Positions 48,476 to 60,159 of a DNA stretch of 64,000 nt are shown in pieces. The position numbers and the translations under genes were made by a program. The stretch is from assembly GCF_003086295.3 (NCBI RefSeq), contig NC_092051.1, forward strand, positions 17,412,940-17,476,939, in the 5' to 3' direction. The notes beneath the pieces were generated by a model. The model did not search any database. It saw nothing but the letters and a program-made list of their open reading frames with translations, and was not told where the DNA came from. This DNA comes from Arachis hypogaea (Eukaryota > Streptophyta > Magnoliopsida > Fabales > Fabaceae). The stretch's first letter is position 1; every line of letters starts with the position of its first letter.

Positions 48476-51400
48476 CTAAGCCACAGGATAATTGTTCCTT
48501 CTAGGATCTTTAACCTGAATCTTCGAATGGGCATCAAAAGTACTATCATTCATGGCTATCCTTCTCCACTTTACAATTCTTTGATCCATCTTCTTGCTAA
48601 GCCCACAGTAAGATTGCAACTCTTTGGGCATGGCATCATAAACCTGCCACCATTTTTGGTGTGCCAAGTCACTAGCAAACATGCGGTACTCTTCTTTGTC
48701 CCAGTTGCAATCATAGTCCCGGTAACACATCCACGGTTTCAACCCTAAATAATGTATGGTGTACAAATCCTCCGGAATCTCATCGTCATCATCATGGTTC
48801 CCACTATTATTAGACCTAAAAGTTTTAAGCTTGTTTAGCTTTGATGGCGTCCTATGCCACCATGTGAAGACTTCATTTAAGAAACCTTGGTCACCTCCGT
48901 TATAAGATTTCACCTTGTGAATTTTGTCCAACATGTTCTCGAACATGCACTGTGACGGTTCAATCACCATGACCCCGGAATTAAACATAGCTTTCTCGTT
49001 GGGTGCAGCGGATAACTGCGGATAATAGAAGAAACCATGTATGCTCTTGAGAACAAGAACATCGGAATCTAGGAAGATGATTTTCTCGTACATTGTGAGT
49101 TCCCATATTCGAAGCTTGCTGTAGTTCCACTCGTTGTATGAAGATTTCTTGGCGAAGGGGCTTCGGATGCGTTGGATGCGCTTGATCTTGTTCCAGCCGG
49201 CGGCTTTCAGAGCGGTTAAGGATTCGGAGGTGATGGAATCGTCGGCGAGAAGGACAAGGTCTTTGGTTTCGTGGAGGCGGTGGGTATCTTTGTCGGGGTT
49301 TTGAATGATGCTCTGAGCAAGAGAAATTGCACCACATACATAAAGCTCTGAAGAATGAAGAATGGTAACATAGGCTGTTCTTGCATTGGGACTGAGGGTA
49401 GTGCTGGAATTTTGCTTCTTCTCTGGCCTCCATCTCCATATTTCCTTACCTGAAATTAAAAGGAAACTCATCAATTTTCCATCTTAGATTTTATTAACAT
49501 TTAACAAACTATTTTTTTCAATATTTTAATATATTTTACTGATTTTTAACTATCAATTTTACGTAACCTAACTGGACATATATTTTTATTTTTTTAAGCT
49601 AATAATAATTTAAAAAATGAATAAATTAAAATAGAGAAAATATAAGACGTTAATAAAATATCTGTACAATGTGTACAATGAGATTTAGGAATGTTTGATT
49701 CAGTAGGATATCAGATGTTTATTATCCTGGTACTCGGATGGTTATTTTGGATAGTATGGGTGTATTGTGTTTGAAAAATTAGTAGTATTTTATCATGAAT
49801 GTTCATTTTTTAACTCATATTGGACCAAATAAATAGTCTATTATACACATTGTACAAATATTCTATTGGCTCCCTAGCGGATTCATTAAAACAATAAATA
49901 TGACATGGTGAAGGATTTAAGTTGTTATTGTAGAGAGAAAAAAGTGTTGATGGATTGTTAAAATAATATTAGTTTCCCCAATATTTTTTTTTTCAATCTA
50001 TTGTTTTAACTTTATGATTTTATCCCTAGCTAGGTTAATTACTAAACAAGTACTAGTTTAATTATACCTTTAAATTTCTTTCTTTGATTGATATTTTAAA
50101 TTGCCAAGTATTCATCAAGACAATCACCGATGAAATGTTTAGCTTAATTAAAATAATAGCATCCCTAATTAAATGAATATATTAAATTATTAATGCAATT
50201 ATGAATATTATATATAAATTTGAAAAAGTTTAGGAAGCCAACAATTTTATTAAAATTTGGCTAGCACTTAATCAGCAAAAGAAAAGTAAACAATTCTATA
50301 CTATTAAATGTAATCTCACACTATTAAAAATATTAATAATAATTAATTAATGACTACAAATTACAAAATTTACTAGTCTTCTAACACTCTTCTATAAATT
50401 TTATCAATATACATTAGCACATGAAATATTAATATGTAATATTTATTAGCTCATAATTAAGGTAGTTGAAACATGAAAGTTGTGCGCTGATCGGATTTGG
50501 AAATTGAGATTATCACAAAGATTAACCTTCCATAATTATTAGGATTTTATCTACTGTTAATATATTTTTTATGGTCATCTTAAATGTATATTAAAATTAG
50601 TAATTAAAATAAAATATATATTAAAAATAAATTAAAATATATAATTACTGATTTTAATATATAAATAATATTTTTGTATTTTTATTATTTAATGTATTCC
50701 TAGCACAAATTTAATTAAAGAGGTATGAACTATGAACATCTAAAAGTGGCATCTAATTACTATTTGATAAATAGTTAAGAAAGAATAAAGAAAAACTAAT
50801 TTTTAAGTATTTAATATTAGTCAATTTTTTTATTGTTAAATTATTTTTTAACTCTTTTTTTAATTTAAAATTTAAAATTAAAATTTAAAATATAGAATTT
50901 AATATTTAAGTTTTAATGTTTAAAATTTAAAATTTTAAAAAATTATTAATTAATATTTACTAAAAAAAGTTGCCTCTTTAGTTTAAGTCATCACTTAATA
51001 ACATTCAATGATGAAGAGAAACAAAAAATATGTTTAGCAGTAATTACTAATTAGAGTGCAAAAATGTTAGGTATAGATTAAAATTAACTATCAAAATTAA
51101 CAATAATATATTTGTATATAAATAAATATATAGTTTAACTCATTTTTAATGTATATTTTATATTTTAGTATATATTTTAAATTGATAATTAATTTTAATG
51201 TACACCTAAAATAATTGTTATGATCTTATTATTATAACGCAAAAATGATCACAGAACAAAATATACGTGCGTAAAATATTTATAATAACATATAAATTCC
51301 AAAAAAAGAAAAATTATACCTCTTACATTTATTCAATTCAGAATACACTAACATCCATAATAAGAATGAGTATAAGGCAAAGTTTTTGAATAAACACACT

Positions 51401-52308
51401 TAAAAATCGATCATTTTGCACAATTATTGTTATATAGTTAAGTAACTAAAATTAGGACATTATTCACATGAAAATATTTTCATGTAATTAATACCTGGTT
51501 CAGCATAAGCAGGTGCAATCTGGCATGAACCAATAGGCATAAGGGTTTTGTGCTTGAGGCTTCTCAAATCAGGCTTGTAAACCCAGTAATACCCACCTTG
51601 TTGATTATGATTATTATTATTATTATTATGCATCAAAAGATCATCACACCTGAAAATCTCTTCCATTGGACCACAAGAAGAAGAAGACCCAACAAACACA
51701 ACATACACAACCCTATGATCAAACTCCACCCAACTCACCCACCCATTCTCCACCGCCAAATTCGCCACCACCAAATTCACTTGCAACCTAAACACATCCC
51801 TAACCCCACATGATGGAACCCTGGCCACCACAACATTCATATCATCTTTTGCCGCCGCCATTGCCATTTCCGGGCACTTGGGCTTACCCCATCTCTCATT
51901 TTCATCAATCCACTCAGGATACAATTCCTCCCATTTCAAACTCTCATTCACATGATCAAAATTCACAGTTAAAGTCTCTACTTTTGGATGAAGGTGATGA
52001 TGAAGTGAACCTACTAGTTCTTCGTCGTCTTGGATATTAACTAGGCCTATCTTAATCTTCTCTTCTTTGATGCCTTTTGCTATGACATCAAACCAAGCTG
52101 GTTTTGTTCCCTTCTTCTCATGAACATTATTATTATTATTATTATGATCATCGCTTAAGGCGGTGCCAACTAATGGCGGTTTTTGGTGTTTCGCTGAAAT
52201 TATTATTACAATGATCAATGACGGTATGGAGATAAGTAAAAGACAAATTAGGAAACGTTTTTGCTTCAAAGAAGATGAATGAGGAGAGTGCCTAGGAGGA
52301 GTCATCAT
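48476..52308 (-). CDS. GUX/PGSIP-like UDP-glucuronate:xylan alpha-glucuronosyltransferase (GT8)
   Basis: Two exons: exon 1 52308-51495 and exon 2 49449-48476, joined across a 2045-bp intron with a GT donor (CAG|GTATTAAT) and AG acceptor (TTTCAG|GTAAGG). Together they encode 595 residues, close to plant GUX proteins (about 560-660). Residues 19-38 form one transmembrane anchor after a short basic N terminus, as in Golgi type II enzymes. Exon 1 is the stem and N-terminal GUX region. Exon 2 begins KEIWRWRPEK and carries the GT8 domain with the metal-binding DSD at about 399-401 (IFLDSDVLVL), FNSGVMVIEPS, NGGDQGFLN and HYLGLKPWMCYRDYDC. GUX enzymes add glucuronic acid side chains to xylan in the secondary wall. 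No defects seen. Exact paralogue cannot be assigned; starch-initiation naming (PGSIP) is historical. Confidence 0.92.
49663..49856. repeat. MITE-like element in GUX intron
   Basis: Ends are inverted repeats: TGTACAATGTGTACAATG at 49663-49680 and ATACACATTGTACA at 49843-49856. A diverged inverted relative is at 45385-45650. Confidence 0.65.
50220..50395 (+). repeat. MITE-like repeat, copy 2, in GUX intron
   Basis: Contains AGTTTAGGAAGCCAACAATT, AAAATTTGGCTAGCACTTAA and TAATCTCACACTATT; inverted relative at 38119-38290 and diverged same-strand copy at 54195-54390. Confidence 0.7.
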
Positions 52309-52358
52309 TTTTGTTCAACTATTAATTACAAAAGGACTCTACTCTAAGGTGGCACTTA

Positions 52359-52366
52359 TATTTATA
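52359..52366 (-). promoter_or_regulatory. Putative TATA box of GUX-like gene
   Basis: TATAAATA on the minus strand, about 50 bases upstream of the ATG at 52308. Confidence 0.5.
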
Positions 52367-54194
52367 TTTAATGCTTATAATAAAGTCAACAAGTTTTAAG
52401 TGGCAGTTTTGCATGAAGACAAGTTGGGTGCACCTTTGAAAACGAAAAGAAGCTAAGGTTAAAAAATAAAAAATAAATGAAACTAAGGATTTGATTTGTG
52501 TAATTTGTAATTTTTTAATATTATGGTTGTTAAATCAATTTTATTAAATAGTTAAAATATTTTGATGTCCCTAGGTCATTTTTAGTATTAACTTCAAAAA
52601 GTATGTATTATATTATATATATACTAATATACACACTATATTTAAAAGAGAGATAAGAGATTATTTGATGTCCAATTTTCATTTTTCTTTTAAAATATTA
52701 TTTTTCATATATGCAAATACTATATATAAAATGTTTTTTCATTCTTAGGACTCAAACGTAGGACTATTATTTAGTTACAAAATTAAAACATTTATTATCT
52801 TAATTAATATTACATTTAATAATACTATATATATGCTAAATAAAAAATGGTATATTAATAATCACATTAGTTCATGTATGTTAATCTACTACTAACTCAA
52901 AATGCATGTATTAGCAATAGGTTCGAAAAGTACCTTCCAACCACTATAAAATTAGGTCCAAATTAAAGATAATGCACTCTATAAACTATTGCTAATAAAT
53001 AAATTTAGGTTAAGTTATCCTTATCAATTTAATTAAATTTTTAATTGTAGAAATTTTTAATTTACAAAAAAATATTTCGTTAATTCAAATATTTTTTACA
53101 TTAGTAAAGACTAATAATTGCAAAATTAAAAATAGTATAGAGATCCAATTGAAAAGAAAAAAAAATAAAAATTTAGTTGTAAATTTAGTAAAATTATAGA
53201 ACGAATAAAGTAATTAAATAACCATAAATTTAAGAATTATGATCACCAAAATAATTAAATTGTTTTAAATAAATAAGAGCAAATTATTAAAATAATATCC
53301 AAAAGTTTATAATGCAGATAAAATCATAAAAATAATCTCAAAAGATGCAAACAACAAATAAATTTTTAAAATATTTAAAAATGTGACAAAAATAATTAGA
53401 TATTAAATGTATTTTTTTAAAAATATTCAAAAATTAAAATTTTGATAAATTTTTTGCAAATATTATTAAAAAAGATACTTTCATCCTTAAAATTTGATAA
53501 TTTTATGTTAAGTGAATTTTTTTATCTTTTATTGAAAATAACCAATTATTTAAAAAAATAAAAAAATTCTAGAGATCAAATTTTATTTTATATTTTTTTA
53601 TGCATTTTCTAAATATTTATTTACATATTAACATAAAAATTCGAATCAAATAGATAAGTTATTTACAAAATATAAAAAAAATTTCTTATAAAATATAATA
53701 TATTGATTATTTTTGTCGTATTTTTTAATTATTTAAAAATTTATTTGTTGTTAGAAATTTTTGAAGATTATTTTTGTTAGCAGTATAAATTATATGGTAT
53801 TATTTTAGTAGTTAATTTATCCAATAAATAAATAAATCAAATTTACATTTGACCATCTCACCTCGACAACTTGAAATTTCTGCCAACACCCCGAATAATA
53901 CATAACCCAGACAGATTAGAATTCATTGATACTTGAAAGAAAATGAAAGCTTTGATGGCCCAACCAGATGGAATTGCTTTCACATTTGGCAAAATATGCA
54001 TATTCGTTCCTCTACCTGTCTGTCATATCTCTAAAATAAGACAAGAATAAACCACTACTTTTCCTTAGAACAAAATTTGATACGTTCTCTCTCTCTCTTT
54101 ATAGGCCAACAACTTTTGTAGTTTGTAGTCATCAATGATGTTTTTAATAATATGAGATTTAATTCAACGATTTGAGATTACTCACTTTTTTTTT
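52367..54194. other. AT-rich intergenic DNA
   Basis: No gene. A more complex block at 53860-54110 (with a CT repeat, CTCTCTCTCTCT near 54087) lies upstream of the cyclin and may hold regulatory sequence. Confidence 0.55.
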
Positions 54195-54390
54195 ACTAGT
54201 TATATGCGGGTCAAAATTTAATAAAATTACTTAGGGGCACAGCAATTTTGTTAAATTCTAGCTAGCATGTAACTAGCAAAGAAAAGTGAGTCATTAGATG
54301 AAATTTTAAACCAATCTTACACCGTTAAAATCATCATTGATAACTATTTGAGGCTACAAATCACAAAAGTTGCTACCCCTAACATTCGTC
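54195..54390 (+). repeat. MITE-like repeat, copy 3, just upstream of cyclin
   Basis: Diverged copy of 50220-50395: shared features include GCTAGCATGTAACTAGCAAA, CAATCTTACACCGTTAAAAT and GGCTACAAATCACAAAA. It ends next to the putative TATA box of the cyclin. Confidence 0.6.
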
Positions 54391-54392
54391 TG

Positions 54393-54406
54393 TATATATA
54401 TATATG
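54393..54406 (+). promoter_or_regulatory. Putative TATA box of cyclin gene
   Basis: TATATATATATATG, 33-46 bases upstream of the ATG at 54439. Confidence 0.5.
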
Positions 54407-54438
54407 CACCACTAGCTATGCAATAATAACTAATAATA

Positions 54439-55495
54439 ATGCCTACGAGATCAGAGACATACAAATCACTACTACAAGTTGAAGAATCATCAGAAAATGG
54501 CACCTTGATGCCCCGTGCTCTGCTTATTCTGTCCTCTGTTTGGGAGAGATCGATTAAGAAGAATGACAAATTGGTGATGATGATATCATCAAAGAGGAAT
54601 AATAATAAGAAGGAAAATAATATCACCGTGTTCCATGGATCGAAGGCACCAAAGTTGAGCATCACACGGTACATGGAGCGCATCTTAAAGTATGCACGGT
54701 GCAGTTCCTCTTGTTTTGTGATAGCGCAGATATACATTGACAGGTATTTCAGTAAAAATGGTGGATACCTAACTTCCTTCAATGCTCACCGCCTCCTCGT
54801 TACAAGCCTTCTTGTTGCTGTCAAATTCGTCGACGATCGGTACCGTACCGTTACTTATCCAAACTTGCATATACAATTACAATCATGTTATATGTGTAAA
54901 AAAAATTATATACTATAGGAAATATTTCAAGTGCACCGGGGAGAACCGGCGCACCAATTGTTTTAACAGTTGATTTCAATTAATATATATTATATATATT
55001 TTTTATAATTCAGATCAACAGTTAAAATAGCTGAAGTACCGGTATTCTCGGTGCACTTGAAATGTTTCCTATACTATATATTTAAATATAAAATATATAT
55101 AAAGGTGAAAACTTAGGTACAGTCAATTTCACGTAAAATTAATAATTGAGAGCGGTTAAATAAAAATTTAGTCAAATAATTCAAATCATTTAATAGTTCT
55201 TAACTATCATCTTCACGTCAAGTTGACTGCACATTAATTTTTACCATATATAAATATAGGATGATTGATTTTTGGCAATATTTGCAGATATTTTAGCAAT
55301 GCTTACTATGCTCAAGTAGGGGGAATTAGCACCCAAGAGATGAACAGGATGGAGCTAGAGTTTCTGTTTAGTTTGGAATTTAGATTGTTTGTGACAACTG
55401 AAATGTTCGTCAAATACTGTGAGAACCTAGATAAGGTTGATAATATTGGAGAATATCAGATTCGTCGTCCAATAATAAGAAGTAATGCAAAGTAA
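54439..55495 (+). CDS. U/P-type cyclin (PHO80-like, CYCU/CYCP family)
   Basis: Exon 1 54439-54839 and exon 2 55288-55495 join across a 448-bp intron (donor GATCG|GTACCG, acceptor TTTGCAG|ATATTT), giving 202 residues, the usual size of plant U/P cyclins. The cyclin box spans about residues 65-180: SITRYMERILKYARCSSSCF, IAQIYIDRYF, NAHRLLVTSLLVAVKFVDDR, then across the junction YFSNAYYAQVGGIS, MNRMELEFLFSLEFRLFVT. These small cyclins bind A-type CDKs and are linked to proliferation and phosphate/nutrient signalling. The N terminus is short and non-conserved as normal. No lesion seen; the C terminus (after YCENLDKV) is brief. A MITE sits in the intron. Confidence 0.92.
54914..55073. mobile_element. 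160-bp MITE in the cyclin intron
   Basis: Inverted repeats of about 30 bp: TATAGGAAATATTTCAAGTG onward at 54914 pairs with the end CACTTGAAATGTTTCCTATA at 55073, and the pairing continues inwards through the ACCGG motifs and AACAGTTGAT/ATCAACAGTT. A/T-rich centre, no coding sequence. The flanks are too AT-rich to name the TSD and hence the superfamily. Confidence 0.85.
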
Positions 55496-57120
55496 TACAG
55501 AGTTTACTCTAATCATGTTTTGTTTGTATAGGGTTTTACAATTAAAAAGATGAAAATTAATTACTTTTTACTTTTAAGTCTTAACTCATATATAAAGAAT
55601 AAATATATCACTTAATATTTTTTAAAATATCTTTTAATATAAATTTGGAATAAAAACCAAATTGATAATATACAACTGGGATTTTATTCTCTTAAATTTT
55701 TATAAAATTAAATAAATTATACTACAAAATTATCATTGTTTACTTTCATATCATTATTGTGCTTGTTTAACTAATTTTTTATTATTTAAAAAAATTATAT
55801 CTTTTTATAATTGTAAAAGATTTTTGTTAAAATCTTTTTATTTAAATATTAAAAAAAATTAAAGTAGAAGTGAATTTAAATTTTAAATTTTAAAATACAA
55901 ATTTTTATATATTTAGTATTTACTAAATCTATGTTGGTGGAGAGGTAGAATAACCCTGATGGGTATTACTAATTTTTATTTTCTTTTTAAATTCATAAAA
56001 ATAATTCATAAGAATATAAAACTTTTTAAAAAAATGCTATTCATTTTTTAAAATATCATCTTTTAAATAGCTTTTAAATTTAATTATTTAATTATAATAA
56101 TTTTTTAATCACTAATTTTTCGATTTTGTAGGAAAACGTATCTATTGAGATTTAGTTTAATTTTTATATCCTTTAATTCTCTCTCATTTTTAAACTTTTT
56201 ATACTATTAAGATTTTAGAGTTAATAGCCAAAATTATTTTTGAAAGATACCTCGATCTCCATTTTGGTTCTCAAAAGATAAAATTAATCGAAATCATCTC
56301 CGAATGATACACGACTTGGTCACGTTAGTCCTTCTGTCAGTTGTATGATGATGTGTCACGTTAAGTGCCACGTGGCATATGATGACGTGATAGGTTAATG
56401 CCACGTGTCACAAGATGATTGGTTGACGTGTCACTTGACATGTAAAAAAGTTATTTATAATCAAAATAGTTCTTGAAAGTTTAGACCTAAATCATTTTCA
56501 TCCCTAAAATTTTAAAAATTAATCAAATTAGTTCTTATATAATTTTTTTATTTTTTCTTGATAATATTAAATTTAAAATATTTTTTGATACTACTAATTT
56601 TAATAGAAATGTAATTGACAAACAAAAAATTAGTAATTGTATATTTTCTTCTTAAAAATTTTTTAATAAAATTATCTTTCTCCTTTAATTCTTCTCAAAA
56701 TCTCTCTTATTCTTTTCTATTCTAAAACCTTTTTCTTACATTATTACATTTTGCTAGAATATATATATATATATTCAAAATTAAAATGTATGTATTTGTT
56801 AACCTAAACAAAGTTATATGTCCAAATTTGTCTGTATGCATGAACGTAGGTAAATAAAAATGTGTAAATTATCTCTAGAACACATTTAAAGTTAAACGGT
56901 GGTAACTTAGAGATGAAGAAAGATAACTAATAGTTGGAGAAGATAGTATTTGATTTGATAAGATGAAGGAAGAGAGTAAGGAAAGGAAAAATCGAGACTT
57001 GATGATATTAATTAGTCAAGAATAATAAAAATGTAGGATCAATGAGTTGAATGAGTTGAGTGAATTGGAGAATGACGAGATTGAGACATGAATTAATATC
57101 GAGAATGAAAATGATAATTA
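55496..57120. other. AT-rich intergenic DNA with an ACGT-core cluster
   Basis: A block at 56310-56440 holds at least six ACGT cores (CACGTTA, CCACGTGGC, GACGTGAT, CCACGTGTC, GACGTGTC). It lies within a common type of plant intergenic repeat. No gene seen. Confidence 0.55.
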
Positions 57121-58288
57121 TGAGAAATTATTGAATATATTGAGTTTGGGGCGTTGCCCCATGTCAGTTGGGATTTTTTTCCCGTGGTTACTATTAAGCT
57201 TGGGGTGTTGTTTCTCCCATGTCAGCCTGGGATTCATCCCATGGATATTATTGAGCTTGGGGCATTCTTTCCTCATGTTAGCTTGGGGAATTCTTTCCTC
57301 ATGTTAGCTTGGGGATTTTTTCCATGATGTATTTTTGAGCTTGAGAACATGTCGGGATGGCTACGTAACCGACAGTTGATATCAACAGCCATAGGGCAGG
57401 CATGCATCATGTACATTTGTTTGTTTTGTCTGCTATGTATTATTTGGGATTGCCTAACTAAATATATACCCTGCTAACTGCTATATTTGCTACTTGTACT
57501 ACCTGTTTCCTACTTGTGCGTGAAACTATTTGTTTGTTTGTCCCTGCTGATTCATGGATGATGGGGATCGGAGGAAAGGTGGATTGGTTTGGTGTTAATG
57601 CTAGAGTTTAAAGTAAGTAAGTAAGTTTAGGATACTTAGATCACCTACCCCTTTTATGGCTTCTGCTTAGAAATTAAGTTTTAGGACCTTATATATTACA
57701 TGCGTGGTACCTTTACCATGCTGAGAACTTCCGGTTCTCACCCCATACTGTGTTGTTGTTTTCAGATGCAGGTTGAGCGGCTCCTCGGTAGGCGTCTGAA
57801 GGTTCTGCGGCGAAGTGGTTTACTTTGGGGTCTCTTTTTGTTATTTTGATGTATATATATGTATAGTTTCTCCTCTTGTATGTAAGAATATTTTGTTTAT
57901 GTACCTCTTAGAGGTTTTATGGAGAACTAGAGTTTTGAACATGTTCTTTTGGGTTATTATTATGTATATATATGTACGTATATGTCCTCCGGCCAGCCTT
58001 GGCTTCGCAGGCTGAGTCAGGAGCTAGTTATGCTGTGTTCTTGGCCCTCTACTCGTATCATCTGTAAATATATATTATTGAACTTTAGTTTTCTTCTCAC
58101 GCAAGTAACCACGTTTTCTGAGGGTTGCGCTTTTGAATTTTGCGATTTTATTTTACCCGTTTTTCAAGGCTCCTAGTTAAGTATCTCTTTCTCTATTATT
58201 ATATATATTTTTATTCTTAGAGGTCGTAATACCTTACTATCTCAGTCTTATGACTTAAGCATACGATTAAGTATGGTGGGGTATTACA
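57121..58288 (+). mobile_element. Diverged gypsy LTR fragment related to the 9085-19398 element
   Basis: Its second half follows the layout of the intact gypsy LTR: CGGGATGGCTACGTAACCGA, AGGGCAGGCATGCATCAT, GAACTTCCGGTTCTCA, AGATGCAGGTTGAGCGG, AGGCGTCTG, CTCCGGCCAGCCTTGGCTTC, and an end of GGTATTACA. Many substitutions make it a different, older family member. It is about 1.17 kb against 2.8 kb, so 5'-truncated or from a shorter-LTR subfamily. AATTA flanks both ends but could be chance. Confidence 0.8.
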
Positions 58289-58289
58289 A

Positions 58290-59841
58290 ATTACACTGGT
58301 AAAGAACAGATTTAACAGTGTTAATTGTGGCATGTCCAAATCGCTTATGCCACAATTGAAAATTGGAAGAAGAAACAGAAAATAAAGCAGGTAGAAAGGA
58401 TGATGGAAGTCTTGGAACAACAACATTGTAAAATTGGTAGAGACCTCCAATATTAAAACCTTATAGAAGAATCTTCTTGGTGTGCTTGCACTTCACAAAA
58501 TAAAAATCATCATGAAACTAAAAAAATACTACATTATCTTTTGCAAATTTAGAGACACTCACAAGATTCTTAGTAATATCAGGTGCATGAATTAGGAATT
58601 GCAATTTAAACCATGTCTTAGAATTAAGGGCATGCAAATAAGAATCACCAATATGCTTAATATGCAAACCTGAACCATTACCTACATGAATTTGTTGAGC
58701 ATCCGAATACTCAAAACACAAGAGCAAGTTAGACTGATGAAGAGTGATGTGATGGGAGGTCCCAGTATCAAGAAACCATGCTGGACAAGAGACGGAGGAT
58801 GGCACGACCATATAGAAAGAGGGATTATGAAAGGAGGGTGATGGCGGGGTGGAGTTACTGAAATCGAAAAAGATGAAGCAGAAGAGAAGGAGGCACTAGA
58901 TTGTAAAAATCGTGCGATCTGGGAAGGGAGTGGTTGTTCTTAATTGAATCTCTGAAAATAATACCAAGTGATATATATGACTTAAACAGCCACAAACTTG
59001 ACATTGTGGTGATTATTGTTAAGAAAGAAGGAACGACCACCTCTAAAGAATTTTCTACTATGTCCCCTTCTATCCTCAATACCTCTTTCAGCCGAAGATG
59101 AAGAAGGGAATGCAGATTGGGTGAGATGTGCTTGAGGAAGAAAAGATTTAGATTTACAAAATTTTTCAAGCATATCAGCATGAGACAAAATGGAAGTTTC
59201 AACCTCTTGGAAAGAATAAAACTCTGATTTAGTAGAAACAGTAATAACTAGGTTTTGGTAATATTCATTGAGACCTTCTAAGAGAGCATCAAGATGTTCA
59301 TCACTAGTTAGGGAAAATCTCAAAGAGGCTAAAGAATTAACAATTCTCTTGATTTTTGAGACATAATCTGCGACAGTAAGACCTTGCTTCTTTGTAAGCT
59401 TCAGTTGGGATTTCAATTGCTTGACTTTGTATCGAATGGATTTAAAGAAATAATCCTCAATTCTAATCCAGATATCAGAGGTAAAAATACAACCTATCAT
59501 TTTGTTCTTGAAGATTTCATCCATGAAAGCAAGAAGCCAAGAAATTATATTGTAATCTTCTTACCTCTATCTTTTGTAATCCAGACATCCAGTGAAAGAA
59601 TTCCAGCTGCATGATCATCTTCAGAAGCATACTATGAGGGCATTCTATTAGGATGTCAATGATCTTCAAGAACTTGCCCAAAAATTATAGTCAAAACCTG
59701 TTGTTGCCAAATCATATGATTGTTTTCATTGTGCTTGTCACCTATAGGATGATCAAAGGATCGTGGAATGAATGCTGAATTAAAAGATGAAGATGAAGAT
59801 GAGGTAAATAAGTAATGTGAATAAGCAGAAGTAGAAGCCAT
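58290..59841 (-). pseudogene. Copia gag / protease relic (minus strand)
   Basis: Starts with ATG at 59841 (MASTSAYSHYLFTSSSSSSF), a typical start for a Copia gag. A second frame (59524-58982) has the UBN2 gag domain: QLKSQLKLTKKQGLTVADYV and LDALLEGLNEYYQNLVITVS. A zinc-knuckle-like patch (CQVCGC..H) is near 58990. The protease frame (58811-58518) has FLDTGTSHHIT, then NLVSVSKFAKDN. The pre-integrase region is degraded and stops at 58290, where the gypsy LTR fragment begins; integrase, RT and RNase H are absent. At least two frameshifts. Confidence 0.82.
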
Positions 59842-59860
59842 GGATCGTATATAAAAACGA

Positions 59861-59874
59861 GGCTCTTGATACCA
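59861..59874 (-). other. Primer binding site of Copia relic
   Basis: TGGTATCAAGAGCC on the minus strand, directly after the inferred LTR end and 20 bases before the gag ATG. Confidence 0.8.
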
Positions 59875-60159
59875 TGAAGGAATACTAAAGCACTGGTTTC
59901 TTGAAGGTAAGTAACAAAATAGAATTGTGAATAAACAGAGAAAAAGGCTTAAAGAAAAAAAATGAATGATACTTTTTTACTACTGAAGAGTAAAAGTAAT
60001 GTGTCCTCTAATACACTGCCCAGTACTATATATATATATATATATATAAACTATACTACAAAGGTAGAATAGAAAGCAAAATCTATTAACAGAAAATATA
60101 TCACTAAAACTGATTAGAACACTAACTAACTGACTACACTAACTAATTGAGTGTTATCA
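59875..60159 (-). repeat. 5' LTR of Copia relic
   Basis: On the minus strand from about TGATAACACTC to TTCCTTCA, next to the PBS. Includes a (TA)n tract at 60027-60048 that may include its TATA box. The inner end is well fixed by the PBS; the outer end is a guess. Confidence 0.6.

Noticed and set aside
48981..49439. 152-codon minus-strand frame
   Set aside because: Shadow of GUX exon 2 in another frame.
54354..54782. 142-codon minus-strand frame
   Set aside because: Antisense of cyclin exon 1.
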